In this document: positions 32,278 through 41,273 of the stretch, piece after piece
Position numbering within the stretch: position 1 is the stretch's first letter
How the letters are laid out: each line of letters starts with the position of its first letter
Assembly (NCBI GenBank): GCA_016721015.1
Contig: JADKJL010000003.1
Coordinates: forward strand, 124,001 to 188,000
Origin: Lysobacterales bacterium
GTDB taxonomy: Bacteria; Pseudomonadota; Gammaproteobacteria; Xanthomonadales; Rhodanobacteraceae
Reading direction: 5' to 3'
DNA length: 64,000 nt
The notes under the pieces: model-generated
Databases searched by the model: none
Told to the model about the DNA's origin: nothing
Seen by the model: the letters and a program-made list of their open reading frames with translations, nothing else
Translations under genes and position numbers: made by a program

Positions 32278-33855
32278 TCAATGGCTGCGGTTATTGGCCA
32301 CCGGATAGTCGCCGTTGGCACCCAGGAGCACATCGAAAGGTGCGGCCGTATTCGAGCTCGGTCGCACCGAGAATTTTGACATTCCGGGAGTTGCGCTCGG
32401 TCGCCACGTGGCGTAGTCGTCCAGGCCATCGCCATCGTAGTCGCCGGTCAGCGGGAAATCTGTTGCCGAAGCACCGAATGGCACCGCTGCCTGGGTAACC
32501 CCCGACTGTCCGTCGCGTGTCGTCCAGTTGATGACGCCGCCAACACCTTTCACCACCGTGACGTCGCCCAAGGCCGTACCCACGTAGTTGCCGAGCTGGA
32601 CGACATCCGTTGGTGTTCCAAACAGAAACGTCGAAACAAGAGCGCCGGTCGACCCGTTGAAGATACGGAACGAAGCCATGCCTCCGCCGGAATTTGCCTG
32701 TATGGCCATATCAGCCTTGCCATCCCCCGTATAGTCGATGCCGCCACAGGGAAATGCGCCGTTTTCGCCAGTGACCAGATCTCGCGTACCGCCACTGGAG
32801 AGCCGAACCAGGGTATGCGATGCAAGACCTGTGCTGGCACCGACACGATAGAGCGCAAAATCGTCGACTCCATCGCCGTCGTAGTCGCCCGAATGACTCG
32901 GATCATCACCGTTCTGCCCAAATGCAATCGCCACGGGGGATTCTCCCGGACGGGTCGAGCGACGCACCAGCAGTTGTCCGGTGGCCGGCGTCCAGACGGC
33001 ACCATCCGTCTTGCCATCGCCATCGAAATCCAGATCGACGAAGCGGTCCGCGGCAGTACCAAGGATGAAGCTCTGCTGCGCCCCTGCTGCCGTTCCGTCG
33101 TTGTCCTGTATCGTCCAGGTGATCGCACCGGTCGCACCGCCACCGGTATTGCGCACGAGAACATAGTTGCTGCGACCGCTGCCGAAATAATCGTAGCGCG
33201 CCAACTGGCAGGTTCCCCTGGGGGAATCCTCGAATCCGGACGAGAAGATATCCGGCGAGGAACTCACACTGAGCAGGGCGCTATCGACCGTGCCGGTGTC
33301 ACCGGACACACGATCCGCCACGGTCAACGTCCAGGTTCCGTTGAGCTGGACTCCGGAAAGGCCATTGAAGGCCCCGGCCAATGACGTGGAACAACCTCCG
33401 TGTCGCGTGTTGACGACGCCCAACCCGAAGGTTCGGTACTTGCCGGAAGGAATCGTTGCGCTGGTTATCAGGGGTGATGCCGTTGCCCAGAGATCCTGCG
33501 TTGCGTCATCTGCAAACTCGTAGGTGCCGGCAAAGTTTGCCGGGCTGCCAAAGCTCGGGTTCGGTTGTCCGTAACCAACGCCTGTTCTTCCAAACAGCAG
33601 CAGCGTGGAAACACCGCCAGGTGAGCGCAGGATGGCCTCAACATCGCCCGCAAAGGAATGGGTCAAGCCGAGCCGGACGCGGATACTGGCAAGCGGACCT
33701 GATACACCGGAGACGCTGAAGCTAACCGTCCGTCCGCTGGAACTGTTGTCAGGGATGGCACCCACACCGCTTCCAGCAAAATCAACGGAGAACGCCGGTG
33801 ACGAATAGCCGGAGACAAGCATCACAAGCAGAACCAACGAAAGAAAACGCATCAA
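32278..33855 (-). CDS. Exported protein with P/homoB-like domain and FG-GAP/VCBS-like repeats
   Basis: 525 residues. A signal peptide (FLSLVLLVMLVSGYSSPAFS) is followed by a proprotein-convertase P-like beta domain at about residues 35-195 (VRLGLTHSFAGDVEAILRSPGG, WTLTVADRVSGDTGTV). The motif DIFSSGFED joins it to a second half with repeated calcium-binding blades: DLDFDGDGKTD, SGDYDGDGVDD, DYTGDGKAD, TGDYDGDGLDD. This looks like an extracellular beta-propeller. No catalytic domain is visible. It is convergent with the kynurenine operon. Confidence 0.85.
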   Translation of the reverse strand: MMRFLSLVLLVMLVSGYSSPAFSVDFAGSGVGAIPDNSSSGRTVSFSVSGVSGPLASIRVRLGLTHSFAGDVEAILRSPGGVSTLLLFGRTGVGYGQPNPSFGSPANFAGTYEFADDATQDLWATASPLITSATIPSGKYRTFGLGVVNTRHGGCSTSLAGAFNGLSGVQLNGTWTLTVADRVSGDTGTVDSALLSVSSSPDIFSSGFEDSPRGTCQLARYDYFGSGRSNYVLVRNTGGGATGAITWTIQDNDGTAAGAQQSFILGTAADRFVDLDFDGDGKTDGAVWTPATGQLLVRRSTRPGESPVAIAFGQNGDDPSHSGDYDGDGVDDFALYRVGASTGLASHTLVRLSSGGTRDLVTGENGAFPCGGIDYTGDGKADMAIQANSGGGMASFRIFNGSTGALVSTFLFGTPTDVVQLGNYVGTALGDVTVVKGVGGVINWTTRDGQSGVTQAAVPFGASATDFPLTGDYDGDGLDDYATWRPSATPGMSKFSVRPSSNTAAPFDVLLGANGDYPVANNRSH

Positions 33856-34229
33856 ATACCCCTGACCGGCTGGAATCGGATCTGGAGCTTACCCGTTTTG
33901 CGGGTTATTGAGTCATGCCAGCATCATGCGGGAATCGAACCCGTCAGGTGTTCAACACCGCCGTGTGTTCAGGCCGCCCGATCGATGACCGAACACGCTT
34001 TTCATCCCGGTCAAACGCGAATGCATTCTTTTTTTCTGGCTCGGTGAAATGAAGAATGGGCCCCGTGCATATGCGCCTGTGCGCCAATGCCCATGCCATC
34101 GCGAATGATTCCCGGGTCAGAACGCCAACCAAACGCGTGACGCGTCCCAAGGCAAGAATAAACCGGGGCAGACTTGTTCACCCTTTGATCCGGGCGCGCA
34201 GTCGGGCAAAGCCCGACGGGCTGGTGAGC
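33856..34229. other. Intergenic region, no gene seen
   Basis: 374 bases between the starts of the FG-GAP protein gene and the end of the lapA-like gene. Noted are a short hairpin GGTGTT-c-AACACC (33947-33959), a run of seven T at about 34028, and, on the minus strand, a tRNA T-arm-like string GGGTTCGATTCCCG near 33929-33942. No open frame looks like a gene. Confidence 0.5.
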
Positions 34230-34448
34230 TCAGGGGCGGCGGCGATAGGTCCACATCAGACCGACGCCCATGAGGACCCCGATCACGAGGAACAGTATCA
34301 GCCAAGCCATCAACGGCAATACCGCGCTGAAGACCAACACGCTCAGGCGGATCGGATCGCTGTTTTGCCAGATGACCATCAGCACGAGCACGAACACGAC
34401 AAGCAGGGTGATCAGGCGAATCTTGCTCACATGGGCTGGCGTTGGCAT
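34230..34448 (-). CDS. LapA (DUF1049) family small membrane protein
   Basis: 72 residues with two membrane helices (about residues 10-25 and 40-64), the WQNSDPIRLSVLVFSAVLPL segment of the DUF1049 family in between, and a basic C-terminus (YRRRP). E. coli LapA works with LapB in control of lipopolysaccharide synthesis, and lapA usually precedes lapB; no lapB is adjacent here, as the next gene on this side is the FG-GAP protein. Assignment to the family is good, to the same role less so. Confidence 0.75.
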   Translation of the reverse strand: MPTPAHVSKIRLITLLVVFVLVLMVIWQNSDPIRLSVLVFSAVLPLMAWLILFLVIGVLMGVGLMWTYRRRP

Positions 34449-34641
34449 GGGGTCTCTCCCGACATTCAGTCAGCAGATTGAACCGGTCGGGCCTGTTCGG
34501 CAAACGGCAACGCAGCACAATATTTTCCAGGGCGGGTCGCAACGCCTTCAGGCAGCAGAAAGCCGTGCGGAATTTTGATTACGGCAATTGCGGCTGTCTC
34601 CAGGCATCCATGCGCTAACTGCAGGTTCCGGTCGGCTGTCG

Positions 34642-34647
34642 TATGAT
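34642..34647 (+). promoter_or_regulatory. Possible -10 element for the methionine salvage genes
   Basis: TATGAT lies 38 bases before the proposed mtnB start. The -35 region 17 bases upstream is weak. Only a suggestion. Confidence 0.25.
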
Positions 34648-34685
34648 CGCCTGCGAATTGGAAAATCGCCCCTCGGAGTCACCAT

Positions 34686-35324
34686 ATCAACTCGCTCCCC
34701 TACGACAGCGCACTGCTTGCCGCTCATGCGCTGAGCATTGCCGACAACGCCCGCGAACTGGCCGCACTTGGCTGGACACCTGCAACCAGCAGCAATTTTT
34801 CGATGCGTCTCGACCAGAACCATATTGCGGTGACGGTTTCCGGTCGCGACAAGGGAAAACTTGACGCAAGCGACGTCATGGTCGTCGACCTCGAAAACCA
34901 TCCGGTCGCGACTTCGGCTCGGCCATCCGCCGAGACCGCCTTGCATACGCAAATCTATCGCCGCTTTGCGGACGTCGGCGCGGTTTTGCATACGCATTCG
35001 CGCGCGCAGAGTGTGGCTTCGCGTCTGTTCGCTGATGCCGGTGTCGTGCGCTTCGAGGGTTGGGAGTTGCAAAAGGCGATCTCCGGCTATCAGACCCACG
35101 AGAGCGTGCTTGATCTGCCGGTGTTTGCAAACACACAGGACATGCACACCCTCGTCGACCAGATCGACGCCTGGCTTGATGCCGGAAAGCCACTGAACGG
35201 TTACCTGATCGACGGCCATGGGATTTACGCCTGGGGCGTTGATATGGCCCAAGCTCGTCGCCATCTGGAAGCCTTCGAGTTCCTGCTCAATTGCGAACTG
35301 GATCTGAGGAGACTGTCACCGTGA
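34686..35324 (+). CDS. mtnB: Methylthioribulose-1-phosphate dehydratase, non-canonical start
   Basis: 212 residues of the class II aldolase family: GWTPATSSNFS, the VTVSGRDKGKL segment, metal histidines in LHTHSRAQSV, and IDGHGIYAWG. The first ATG in frame (34803) would remove the conserved GWTPATSSNFS region. The frame stays open upstream but offers no ATG, GTG or TTG; a GGAG at 34675-34678 is 7 bases from an ATC at 34686, giving (I/M)NSLPYDSALLAAHAL, which aligns with family N-termini. It dehydrates methylthioribulose-1-phosphate in methionine salvage. Stop overlaps mtnD. Confidence 0.88.
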   Translation: MNSLPYDSALLAAHALSIADNARELAALGWTPATSSNFSMRLDQNHIAVTVSGRDKGKLDASDVMVVDLENHPVATSARPSAETALHTQIYRRFADVGAVLHTHSRAQSVASRLFADAGVVRFEGWELQKAISGYQTHESVLDLPVFANTQDMHTLVDQIDAWLDAGKPLNGYLIDGHGIYAWGVDMAQARRHLEAFEFLLNCELDLRRLSP

Positions 35325-35887
35325 GCTACCTGCGCATTTTTGCCGAAGACAACAGCGAAACGCCCTTGGCGTCGCATGCCGCGCATGCGGAAATTGCCGA
35401 GGTTCTTGGCGACGTCGGTGTGCGCTTCGAGCGCTGGCAAACGAACAAAACGATCAACGCTGGTGCAAGTCAGGAAGAAGTGATCGAAGCCTACCGCGAA
35501 GATATCGATCGCCTGATGCGCGAGGAGGGCTACAAGAGTGTCGACGTCGTCAGTCTGACTGCGGATCATCCGGATCGTGCCACGCTGCGCCAGAAATTTC
35601 TCAGCGAGCATACCCATGCAGAAGATGAGGTGCGTTTCTTCGTTGCGGGCTCGGGTCAGTTCACCTTGCACCTCGGCGGCAAGATCTACGACCTGCTGTG
35701 CGAACAAGGCGATCTGATTGGAGTACCCGATGGCACCCGCCACTGGTTCGACATGAGCGAAGAACCGAATTTCGTCGCGATTCGTCTTTTCACCAACCCC
35801 TCAGGCTGGGTTGCCGAATTCACCGGCGACGATATCGCGGCGAAGTTTCCGCGCATGCAACCGACGCGAAGCAAGGCATCAGCCTGA
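35321..35887 (+). CDS. mtnD: Acireductone dioxygenase
   Basis: 188 residues from a GTG at 35321 that overlaps the mtnB stop (GTGA). The metal site HTHAEDEVRFF supplies two histidines and a glutamate, with the last histidine in GTRHWFDM. With iron the enzyme makes the methionine precursor 2-oxo-4-methylthiobutyrate. It lies between mtnB and mtnC. Confidence 0.95.
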   Translation: MSYLRIFAEDNSETPLASHAAHAEIAEVLGDVGVRFERWQTNKTINAGASQEEVIEAYREDIDRLMREEGYKSVDVVSLTADHPDRATLRQKFLSEHTHAEDEVRFFVAGSGQFTLHLGGKIYDLLCEQGDLIGVPDGTRHWFDMSEEPNFVAIRLFTNPSGWVAEFTGDDIAAKFPRMQPTRSKASA

Positions 35888-35982
35888 CCGAACCAACCGA
35901 TTGCCTGGGCACGCGCACGATTCATGCCTGGTGACGCCTGCGCCTGCTACGCTTTTCACTTCGTCCAAAAGAGCAACAAGAC

Positions 35983-36672
35983 ATGGCAAGCATCCGCGCA
36001 ATCCTTACCGACATCGAAGGCACCACGAGTTCGATCAGTTTCGTCAAGGATGTACTCTACCCGTACGCCCGCAAACGCCTGCCGGCCTTCGTCGTGACCC
36101 ATGCCGACAAGCCCGAGGTGCAGCACTGGCTGCACGAGGCGGCGCGCGAGGCTGAACTTGTCTCCGCCAGCGAACAGGAAGTCATCGACCTGCTGATCGG
36201 CTGGATCGACGCCGACCGAAAATCGACGGCCTTGAAGGCATTGCAGGGAATGATCTGGGCCGAAGGTTATGCCGATGCGGATTTTCGCGCGCACATTTAC
36301 GCCGATGCGGCACGCGGCCTGCACAAGTGGGCAGCCGACGGCTTGCGCGTCTACGTGTATTCGTCCGGCTCGGTGCCGGCGCAGAAGCTGCTGTTTGCCA
36401 ATACCGAAGCGGGCGACCTGAGCGCGGTTTTCACCGGCTATTTCGATACCGAGACGGGCGCCAAGCGCGATTCTGCATCCTATGCGCGGATCGCCGAAGC
36501 GATCGCATTGGCACCCGCCGAAATCCTGTTCCTGTCCGACATCGTTGAAGAACTCGACGCTGCCCGCACGATCGGCATGCAAACCATCCTGGTAGCCCGC
36601 GACGGATGCCCGGCGGATTCGGGGCACCGCTGCGTGACCGATTTCGATGCCATCGGGCCTTCGATGATCTGA
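35983..36672 (+). CDS. mtnC: Enolase-phosphatase E1
   Basis: 229 residues of the HAD superfamily: motif I LTDIEGTTSSISFVKDVLYPY, motif II VYVYSSGSVPAQKLLF, and the acidic motif ILFLSDIVEELDAAR. It enolises and dephosphorylates the diketo intermediate made after MtnB. It follows mtnD by 95 bases. mtnA and mtnK or mtnN are not in the window. Confidence 0.95.
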   Translation: MASIRAILTDIEGTTSSISFVKDVLYPYARKRLPAFVVTHADKPEVQHWLHEAAREAELVSASEQEVIDLLIGWIDADRKSTALKALQGMIWAEGYADADFRAHIYADAARGLHKWAADGLRVYVYSSGSVPAQKLLFANTEAGDLSAVFTGYFDTETGAKRDSASYARIAEAIALAPAEILFLSDIVEELDAARTIGMQTILVARDGCPADSGHRCVTDFDAIGPSMI

Positions 36673-36676
36673 ACCC

Positions 36677-38155
36677 ATGAGCTCGATTGTCCCGGTCATT
36701 CGAGATGGCATCCGCGTCACCTTCTTGCGGCGGCCGCACGGCAGCCCTGCGCAGACAGGGCCGGACGCATTCGTCGCCAGCCTGGTGTTCTACCTGCTGG
36801 TCGAACTGGTCAGCACGTGGTTCCAGTCGGATCCTCCGCGCATGCTGGTCGGCTGGGGTCTTGGCACCCTGCTCGCCGATGCCTGCCTGACCCTTGTTGC
36901 TGCGTGGCTGCTCGTGCGCCTTGCCGGGCGCACGAGCATCACCTGGGGTGTTGCCGCGATCGCCGTGGCGGCCACGGCGACAACGGCACTGCTCGTACAC
37001 TGGCCCTTGCAAATGGCTGCAGCGTGGCTGTTTCACAATGGCCACAACTGGTTCGCCCTGGCATTGACCTGGCTTTCCGAACTGTGGTGGTTGCTTGTGC
37101 TGGTCGCACTTGCGCGCTGGTTGCTGCCGCGGCATTTGCCGAAGAACCTGCTTGCCGCCGTGCTTGCTTTTGCCATCTCGGCAATGCCGTGGTGGTGGAT
37201 CCCGGGTGCGCCCATGATCATGCAGGATCGGGTTGCCACCACCAGCGTTGCGACCGATGCCAGTGACAATGATGCAATCGCCGACGCTGGATTCGATACC
37301 GAATCCGCCGACGAGGGCCTCGCCTTCGATCCCGAGCAGCTCATGTTCGATCAGCCACAGCTGCTCGGCGCGGCGATCGACGCGCTGCAACCACGTACTC
37401 CTGACAAGGTAAATCTGTATGTGGTCGCATTCGCAGGCGACGGCAGTGAAAACGTGTTCCGCAACGAAGTCGAATATGCCGCGCAGTTGTTTGCGCACCG
37501 CTTCGATGCGAGCGGACATATCCTTGTCCTCGAAAACAACCCGGTCAGCTTCAGTCTGCGGCCGCTGGCGACGCTGACGAATCTGCGCCTCGCGCTGGCC
37601 GCAGTCGCCGAACGGATGAACCCGTCCGAAGACATCCTGCTGGTCTATCTGACCTCACATGGATCGAAGGATCACGAGCTGTATGTCGCGCTGGATCCGT
37701 TGCCACTCAACCAGATCGGCCCCGAGGACCTGGCCGAAGCATTGCAGACGACGCCGTCGATGCGATGGAAGGTACTGGTGGTCAACGCCTGCTATTCGGG
37801 CGGATTCATCGACGCATTGCGCGATGATTCAACGATGGTCATCACCGCGGCACGCAGGGATCGCACCTCGTTTGGATGCGGCTCCGATTCGGAGATCACC
37901 TGGTTTGGCAAGGCTTTCCTTGCCGATGCGCTGAATGAGACAACCTCGTTCCCCGAGGCCTTCGAAAAAGCCAGGGGTTATGTTGCCGAATGGGAAACGC
38001 GCGAGCATGAAGCACAAAGCTCCGAACCGCAGATTGCCAGTTCGCGCAGCATTGAAGCGAAGCTCGAAAAATGGAGTCGTGGCCTGCCCGCGAGCAAGCC
38101 GATTCCATTTTCGCCGACGGTTACACCCAAGCCATCGACTGGCTCGGCGATGTAA
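36677..38155 (+). CDS. Membrane-anchored C13 (legumain-type) peptidase-like protein
   Basis: 492 residues. The first 175 carry five or so membrane helices (for example LLADACLTLVAAWLLVRLAG and LWWLLVLVALARWLL), followed by a short acidic linker and a soluble C13-like domain. The His-Cys dyad of the caspase/legumain fold is in YLTSHGSKDHE (H328) and VVNACYSGGFID (C372). Targets are unknown. It begins 5 bases after mtnC and ends one base before the opposing gpx gene. Bacterial members are annotated as C13 family, with little experimental work known to me. Confidence 0.85.
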   Translation: MSSIVPVIRDGIRVTFLRRPHGSPAQTGPDAFVASLVFYLLVELVSTWFQSDPPRMLVGWGLGTLLADACLTLVAAWLLVRLAGRTSITWGVAAIAVAATATTALLVHWPLQMAAAWLFHNGHNWFALALTWLSELWWLLVLVALARWLLPRHLPKNLLAAVLAFAISAMPWWWIPGAPMIMQDRVATTSVATDASDNDAIADAGFDTESADEGLAFDPEQLMFDQPQLLGAAIDALQPRTPDKVNLYVVAFAGDGSENVFRNEVEYAAQLFAHRFDASGHILVLENNPVSFSLRPLATLTNLRLALAAVAERMNPSEDILLVYLTSHGSKDHELYVALDPLPLNQIGPEDLAEALQTTPSMRWKVLVVNACYSGGFIDALRDDSTMVITAARRDRTSFGCGSDSEITWFGKAFLADALNETTSFPEAFEKARGYVAEWETREHEAQSSEPQIASSRSIEAKLEKWSRGLPASKPIPFSPTVTPKPSTGSAM

Positions 38156-38638
38156 TCAGCCGAGCAGCTTGGCGACGTCCTTGCCAATTGCTTCGGGCTT
38201 GTCAGTGGGTGCGTAACGTTCGACCACGTTGCCATTTTGATCAACGAGGAACTTAGTGAAGTTCCATTTGATCGCACCAATCCCAAGCAGACCGGGTTTT
38301 TCCTTCTTCAGCCAGGCATAAAAGGGATGCGTGTCGCTTCCATTGACATCGACCTTCGCAAACATCGGAAACGTGACGTCATAGGTCAGCGAGCAGAAAT
38401 TCTTGATCTCGGCTTCATCGCCCGGCTCCTGGTGACCGAACTGGTCGCACGGAAAACCAAGCACCTCGAAACCCTTGTCGTGAAATTCCATGTACAAGGC
38501 CTCGAGGCCGGCGTACTGCGGCGTGAACCCACACTTCGATGCGACGTTCACGATCACCAAGGCTTTGCCTTTGTACTTCGACAACGCTTGCTCTTTGCCG
38601 TCGATATCGCGTGCGGAAAAATCATAGGCTGTGGTCAT
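38156..38638 (-). CDS. Glutathione peroxidase family protein
   Basis: 160 residues from the ATG at 38638 (MTTAYDFSARDIDG). The peroxidatic residue is a cysteine in NVASKCGFTPQY, not selenocysteine; the second family motif is GFPCDQFGHQEPG and the third is WNFTKFLVD. Bacterial members often use thioredoxin rather than glutathione as electron donor. Convergent with the C13 peptidase gene with no gap. Confidence 0.93.
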   Translation of the reverse strand: MTTAYDFSARDIDGKEQALSKYKGKALVIVNVASKCGFTPQYAGLEALYMEFHDKGFEVLGFPCDQFGHQEPGDEAEIKNFCSLTYDVTFPMFAKVDVNGSDTHPFYAWLKKEKPGLLGIGAIKWNFTKFLVDQNGNVVERYAPTDKPEAIGKDVAKLLG

Positions 38639-38746
38639 CTCGATCTCGATTCGCTGGGACGCGGCTAGCCTACAGCAACGCCGCGTTCCGGCAAGGTTAA
38701 TGCGTGCCGGTGACAATCAATGATTCCCAGTCGAGGAGTGCCAGTG

Positions 38747-39055
38747 ATGAACAAGGTAATTGCGAGTATCGCTGTTGTCGCAATGGCTGCCTGCAGCGCG
38801 TCCGTCATGGCGCAATCAGGAACCGAATATCGCAGTGCCGATGGCCTGCTGACCATCCGCAGCGCCGGAACCGGCTATACCCCATCCGGCCCGGCCCCGG
38901 ACTTCGGCCAGCTCGATACCAACGGCAATGGCAGCATTGATGCATCCGAGGCGCTTGGCTACAAGTTGCTGGCCAATGATTTCCGCATGGCCGACAGCAA
39001 TCGCGATGGACGTGTCTCGAAGCGCGAATACGAGCGCTGGTCCACGATGCCCTAG
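38747..39055 (+). CDS. Exported EF-hand protein
   Basis: 102 residues from the ATG at 38747, after an upstream in-frame ATG that lacks a sensible signal sequence. A signal peptide (VIASIAVVAMAACSASVMA) precedes two calcium-binding loops, DTNGNGSIDASE and DSNRDGRVSKRE. It could be a small periplasmic calcium sensor or buffer. The signal also contains an AMAAC stretch, so lipid attachment cannot be excluded. Confidence 0.8.
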   Translation: MNKVIASIAVVAMAACSASVMAQSGTEYRSADGLLTIRSAGTGYTPSGPAPDFGQLDTNGNGSIDASEALGYKLLANDFRMADSNRDGRVSKREYERWSTMP

Positions 39056-39182
39056 ACAGGCGTTCGAGCAACGCCGGTTCAGCCACGTTGCCGAATCACC
39101 GTGGGAACGGCGGCCTAAGCGAAATTTCATTCTGACCCTGTCGGTTCAGTCGGAATTCGATCGCGAGTGACACTGTCCCGGC

Positions 39183-41069
39183 TCATTCTCCGCTGGCAGC
39201 CTCGAGCTCCTGCCAGCGTGCGTACGCGACATCGAGCTCTGCCTGGGTCTTTGCCATCGTATCGTTTGCGCTGACGATGGCGTCAGCCGATTGCTTGAAG
39301 AAGGCCGGATCATTCATCGCGGCGGTCAGTTTTCCGATCCGCGTCTCAAGCGTCTCGATCACGCCTGGCAGCTTTTCGAGCTCGCGCATTTCCTTGTAGG
39401 CCAGCTTGCGTTTGGCCGGTACCGGCGCGAGCGGCTCGATTTTTTCGGCAGATGCTTCATTGCGTGGCCGCATCGCCATCGCCTGCGGGCGCTGCCGCAG
39501 CCACTCGGCATAACCGCCGACATACTCGCCGACCCTGCCCTCGCCCTCCAGCGCGAGGGTGCTGGTGACGACATTGTCGAGGAACTCGCGATCATGCGAG
39601 ACCAGCAGCAAGGTGCCCGGATAGTCGACCAGCAGTTCTTCCAGCAACTCAAGGGTCTCGACGTCGAGATCGTTGGTCGGTTCATCCATGACCAGCAGGT
39701 TGGAGGGCTTGGCGAACAGGCGTGCGAGCAGCAGGCGATTGCGCTCGCCACCGGAAAGCGCGGAAATCGGCGAGCGTGCACGCTCCGGGGTAAACAGGAA
39801 ATCCTGCAGATAGCCGATGGCGTGCTTGCGCGCACCGTTGATCTCGATGAATTCGCGTCCATCGGCAACGTTGTCGAGTGCGCTCATGTCCTCGCGCAAT
39901 TGCGTGCGATGCTGGTCGAAATAGGCGATTTCGAGCTGGGTGCCGATGCGCACCTCACCCGCATCAGGTTGCAGATCGCCGAGCAGCAGGCGGATCAAGG
40001 TCGTCTTGCCCGCGCCGTTCGGCCCGATCAGGCCGATACGGTCGCCACGCATGATCGTGGTCGAGAAGTTCGCGATCAGGGTACGGCCCGGAATCGAATA
40101 CGAGATTTCCTTCGCCTCGATGACCTTGCGTCCCGAGTTCTGGGCACCGCCGGCCTGCATGCGCACGTTGCCGGTCTGGTTTCTGCGGTCGCCGCGTTCG
40201 CGGCGCATTGCCTCGAGACGGCGCACGCGGCCTTCGTCGCGGGTTCGCCGTGCCTTGATGCCCTGGCGGATCCAGACTTCTTCCTGCGCGAGTTTCTTGT
40301 CGAACAGCGCATTCGCCTGGACCTCGGCATGCAGGCGTTCCTCGCGGCGGCGCAGGTAGTTTTCGTAGTCACCGGGCCAGCTGGTCAGGCTGCCGCGGTC
40401 GATCTCGATGATGCGCGTCGCCAACGAACGGACGAAGCGTCGGTCATGAGTGATGAAGATCACGCTGCCGGCGAAGTTCTTGAGGAAGTCCTCGAGCCAG
40501 GCGATCGCCTCGATGTCGAGGTGGTTGGTCGGTTCGTCGAGGAGCAATACGTCGGGCTCAAGCACAAGCGCCTGGGCGAGCAGGACGCGACGCTTCATGC
40601 CACCCGATTGCGCCGAAAATTCTTCGTCTTCCGGCAATTCGAGCTTGCTCAGCACCTGGGTGACCCGGCGATCGAGATCCCAGCCATTGGCGGCCTCGAT
40701 GCGCGCCTGCACGTCGGCCAACACGCGCATGTCGCTGTCGTCGACCAGGTGATGGATCAGATGGTGATACTGGGCGAGCAGCTTGCCGATTTCGCCCAGT
40801 GCCTCGGCGACCACGTCGAAGATCGTGCCGGCCGTGCCCTGCGGCACCTCCTGGGCGAGCCGTGTGACAACGACGCCCGGAGATACCCGCACCTCGCCGT
40901 CGTCAGGGCGAATTTCGCGGTCAATCAGCTTGAGCAGGGTCGACTTGCCGGCACCATTGCGGCCGACCACGCAAACCCTCTCGCGTGGTTCAAGCGCAAA
41001 TTCGACATCATCCAGCAGCAAGGGTCCGCCGATGCTGTAGTCGAGTTTGCGCAGTTCAATCAAGGCCAT
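39183..41069 (-). CDS. uup: ABC-F family ATPase, Uup type
   Basis: 628 residues with two ABC domains. Domain 1 has GRNGAGKST and the signature SGGMKRR; domain 2 has GPNGAGKTT and SGGERNR. The linker between them is charged, and the C-terminal 80 residues form a coiled coil (ELEKLPGVIETLETRIGKLTAAM), the mark of Uup. There is no membrane domain. ABC-F proteins act on the ribosome; Uup is also linked to precise transposon excision. Confidence 0.93.
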   Translation of the reverse strand: MALIELRKLDYSIGGPLLLDDVEFALEPRERVCVVGRNGAGKSTLLKLIDREIRPDDGEVRVSPGVVVTRLAQEVPQGTAGTIFDVVAEALGEIGKLLAQYHHLIHHLVDDSDMRVLADVQARIEAANGWDLDRRVTQVLSKLELPEDEEFSAQSGGMKRRVLLAQALVLEPDVLLLDEPTNHLDIEAIAWLEDFLKNFAGSVIFITHDRRFVRSLATRIIEIDRGSLTSWPGDYENYLRRREERLHAEVQANALFDKKLAQEEVWIRQGIKARRTRDEGRVRRLEAMRRERGDRRNQTGNVRMQAGGAQNSGRKVIEAKEISYSIPGRTLIANFSTTIMRGDRIGLIGPNGAGKTTLIRLLLGDLQPDAGEVRIGTQLEIAYFDQHRTQLREDMSALDNVADGREFIEINGARKHAIGYLQDFLFTPERARSPISALSGGERNRLLLARLFAKPSNLLVMDEPTNDLDVETLELLEELLVDYPGTLLLVSHDREFLDNVVTSTLALEGEGRVGEYVGGYAEWLRQRPQAMAMRPRNEASAEKIEPLAPVPAKRKLAYKEMRELEKLPGVIETLETRIGKLTAAMNDPAFFKQSADAIVSANDTMAKTQAELDVAYARWQELEAASGE

Positions 41070-41273
41070 GGAGTTCGCCAGCAGGAGTTGAAACGATCAG
41101 AAAAATGCGAAAAACCACCGTCAGCGATGCGCGGGACTCGCAGGATGGGATTCGGGGATTCGACCCGATGACTGGGCCGGGACTGATGGCACTGTAGACT
41201 GCATCTTCAACGCGCAATGCTTGCGATTCCGAGAAGGACTCGGTGCCTGTCATCGCCTGTCGGGGAGTTCGTG

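Noticed and set aside
33929..33942. tRNA fragment (T-arm string GGGTTCGATTCCCG on the minus strand)
   Set aside because: No matching acceptor, anticodon arm or CCA around it; the stem is only 4 bp. It may be chance or a very old remnant.
33944..34150. 68-codon minus-strand frame
   Set aside because: No family, no ribosome binding site, and composition unlike coding sequence; left as intergenic.
38156..38638. Selenoprotein glutathione peroxidase
   Set aside because: The active-site codon is a cysteine codon, not TGA.
39291..41171. 626-codon open frame opposite uup
   Set aside because: It is a shadow of uup; GC-rich codon use on the coding strand leaves the opposite frame open. The protein has no domain and the opposite strand encodes a full ABC-F protein.
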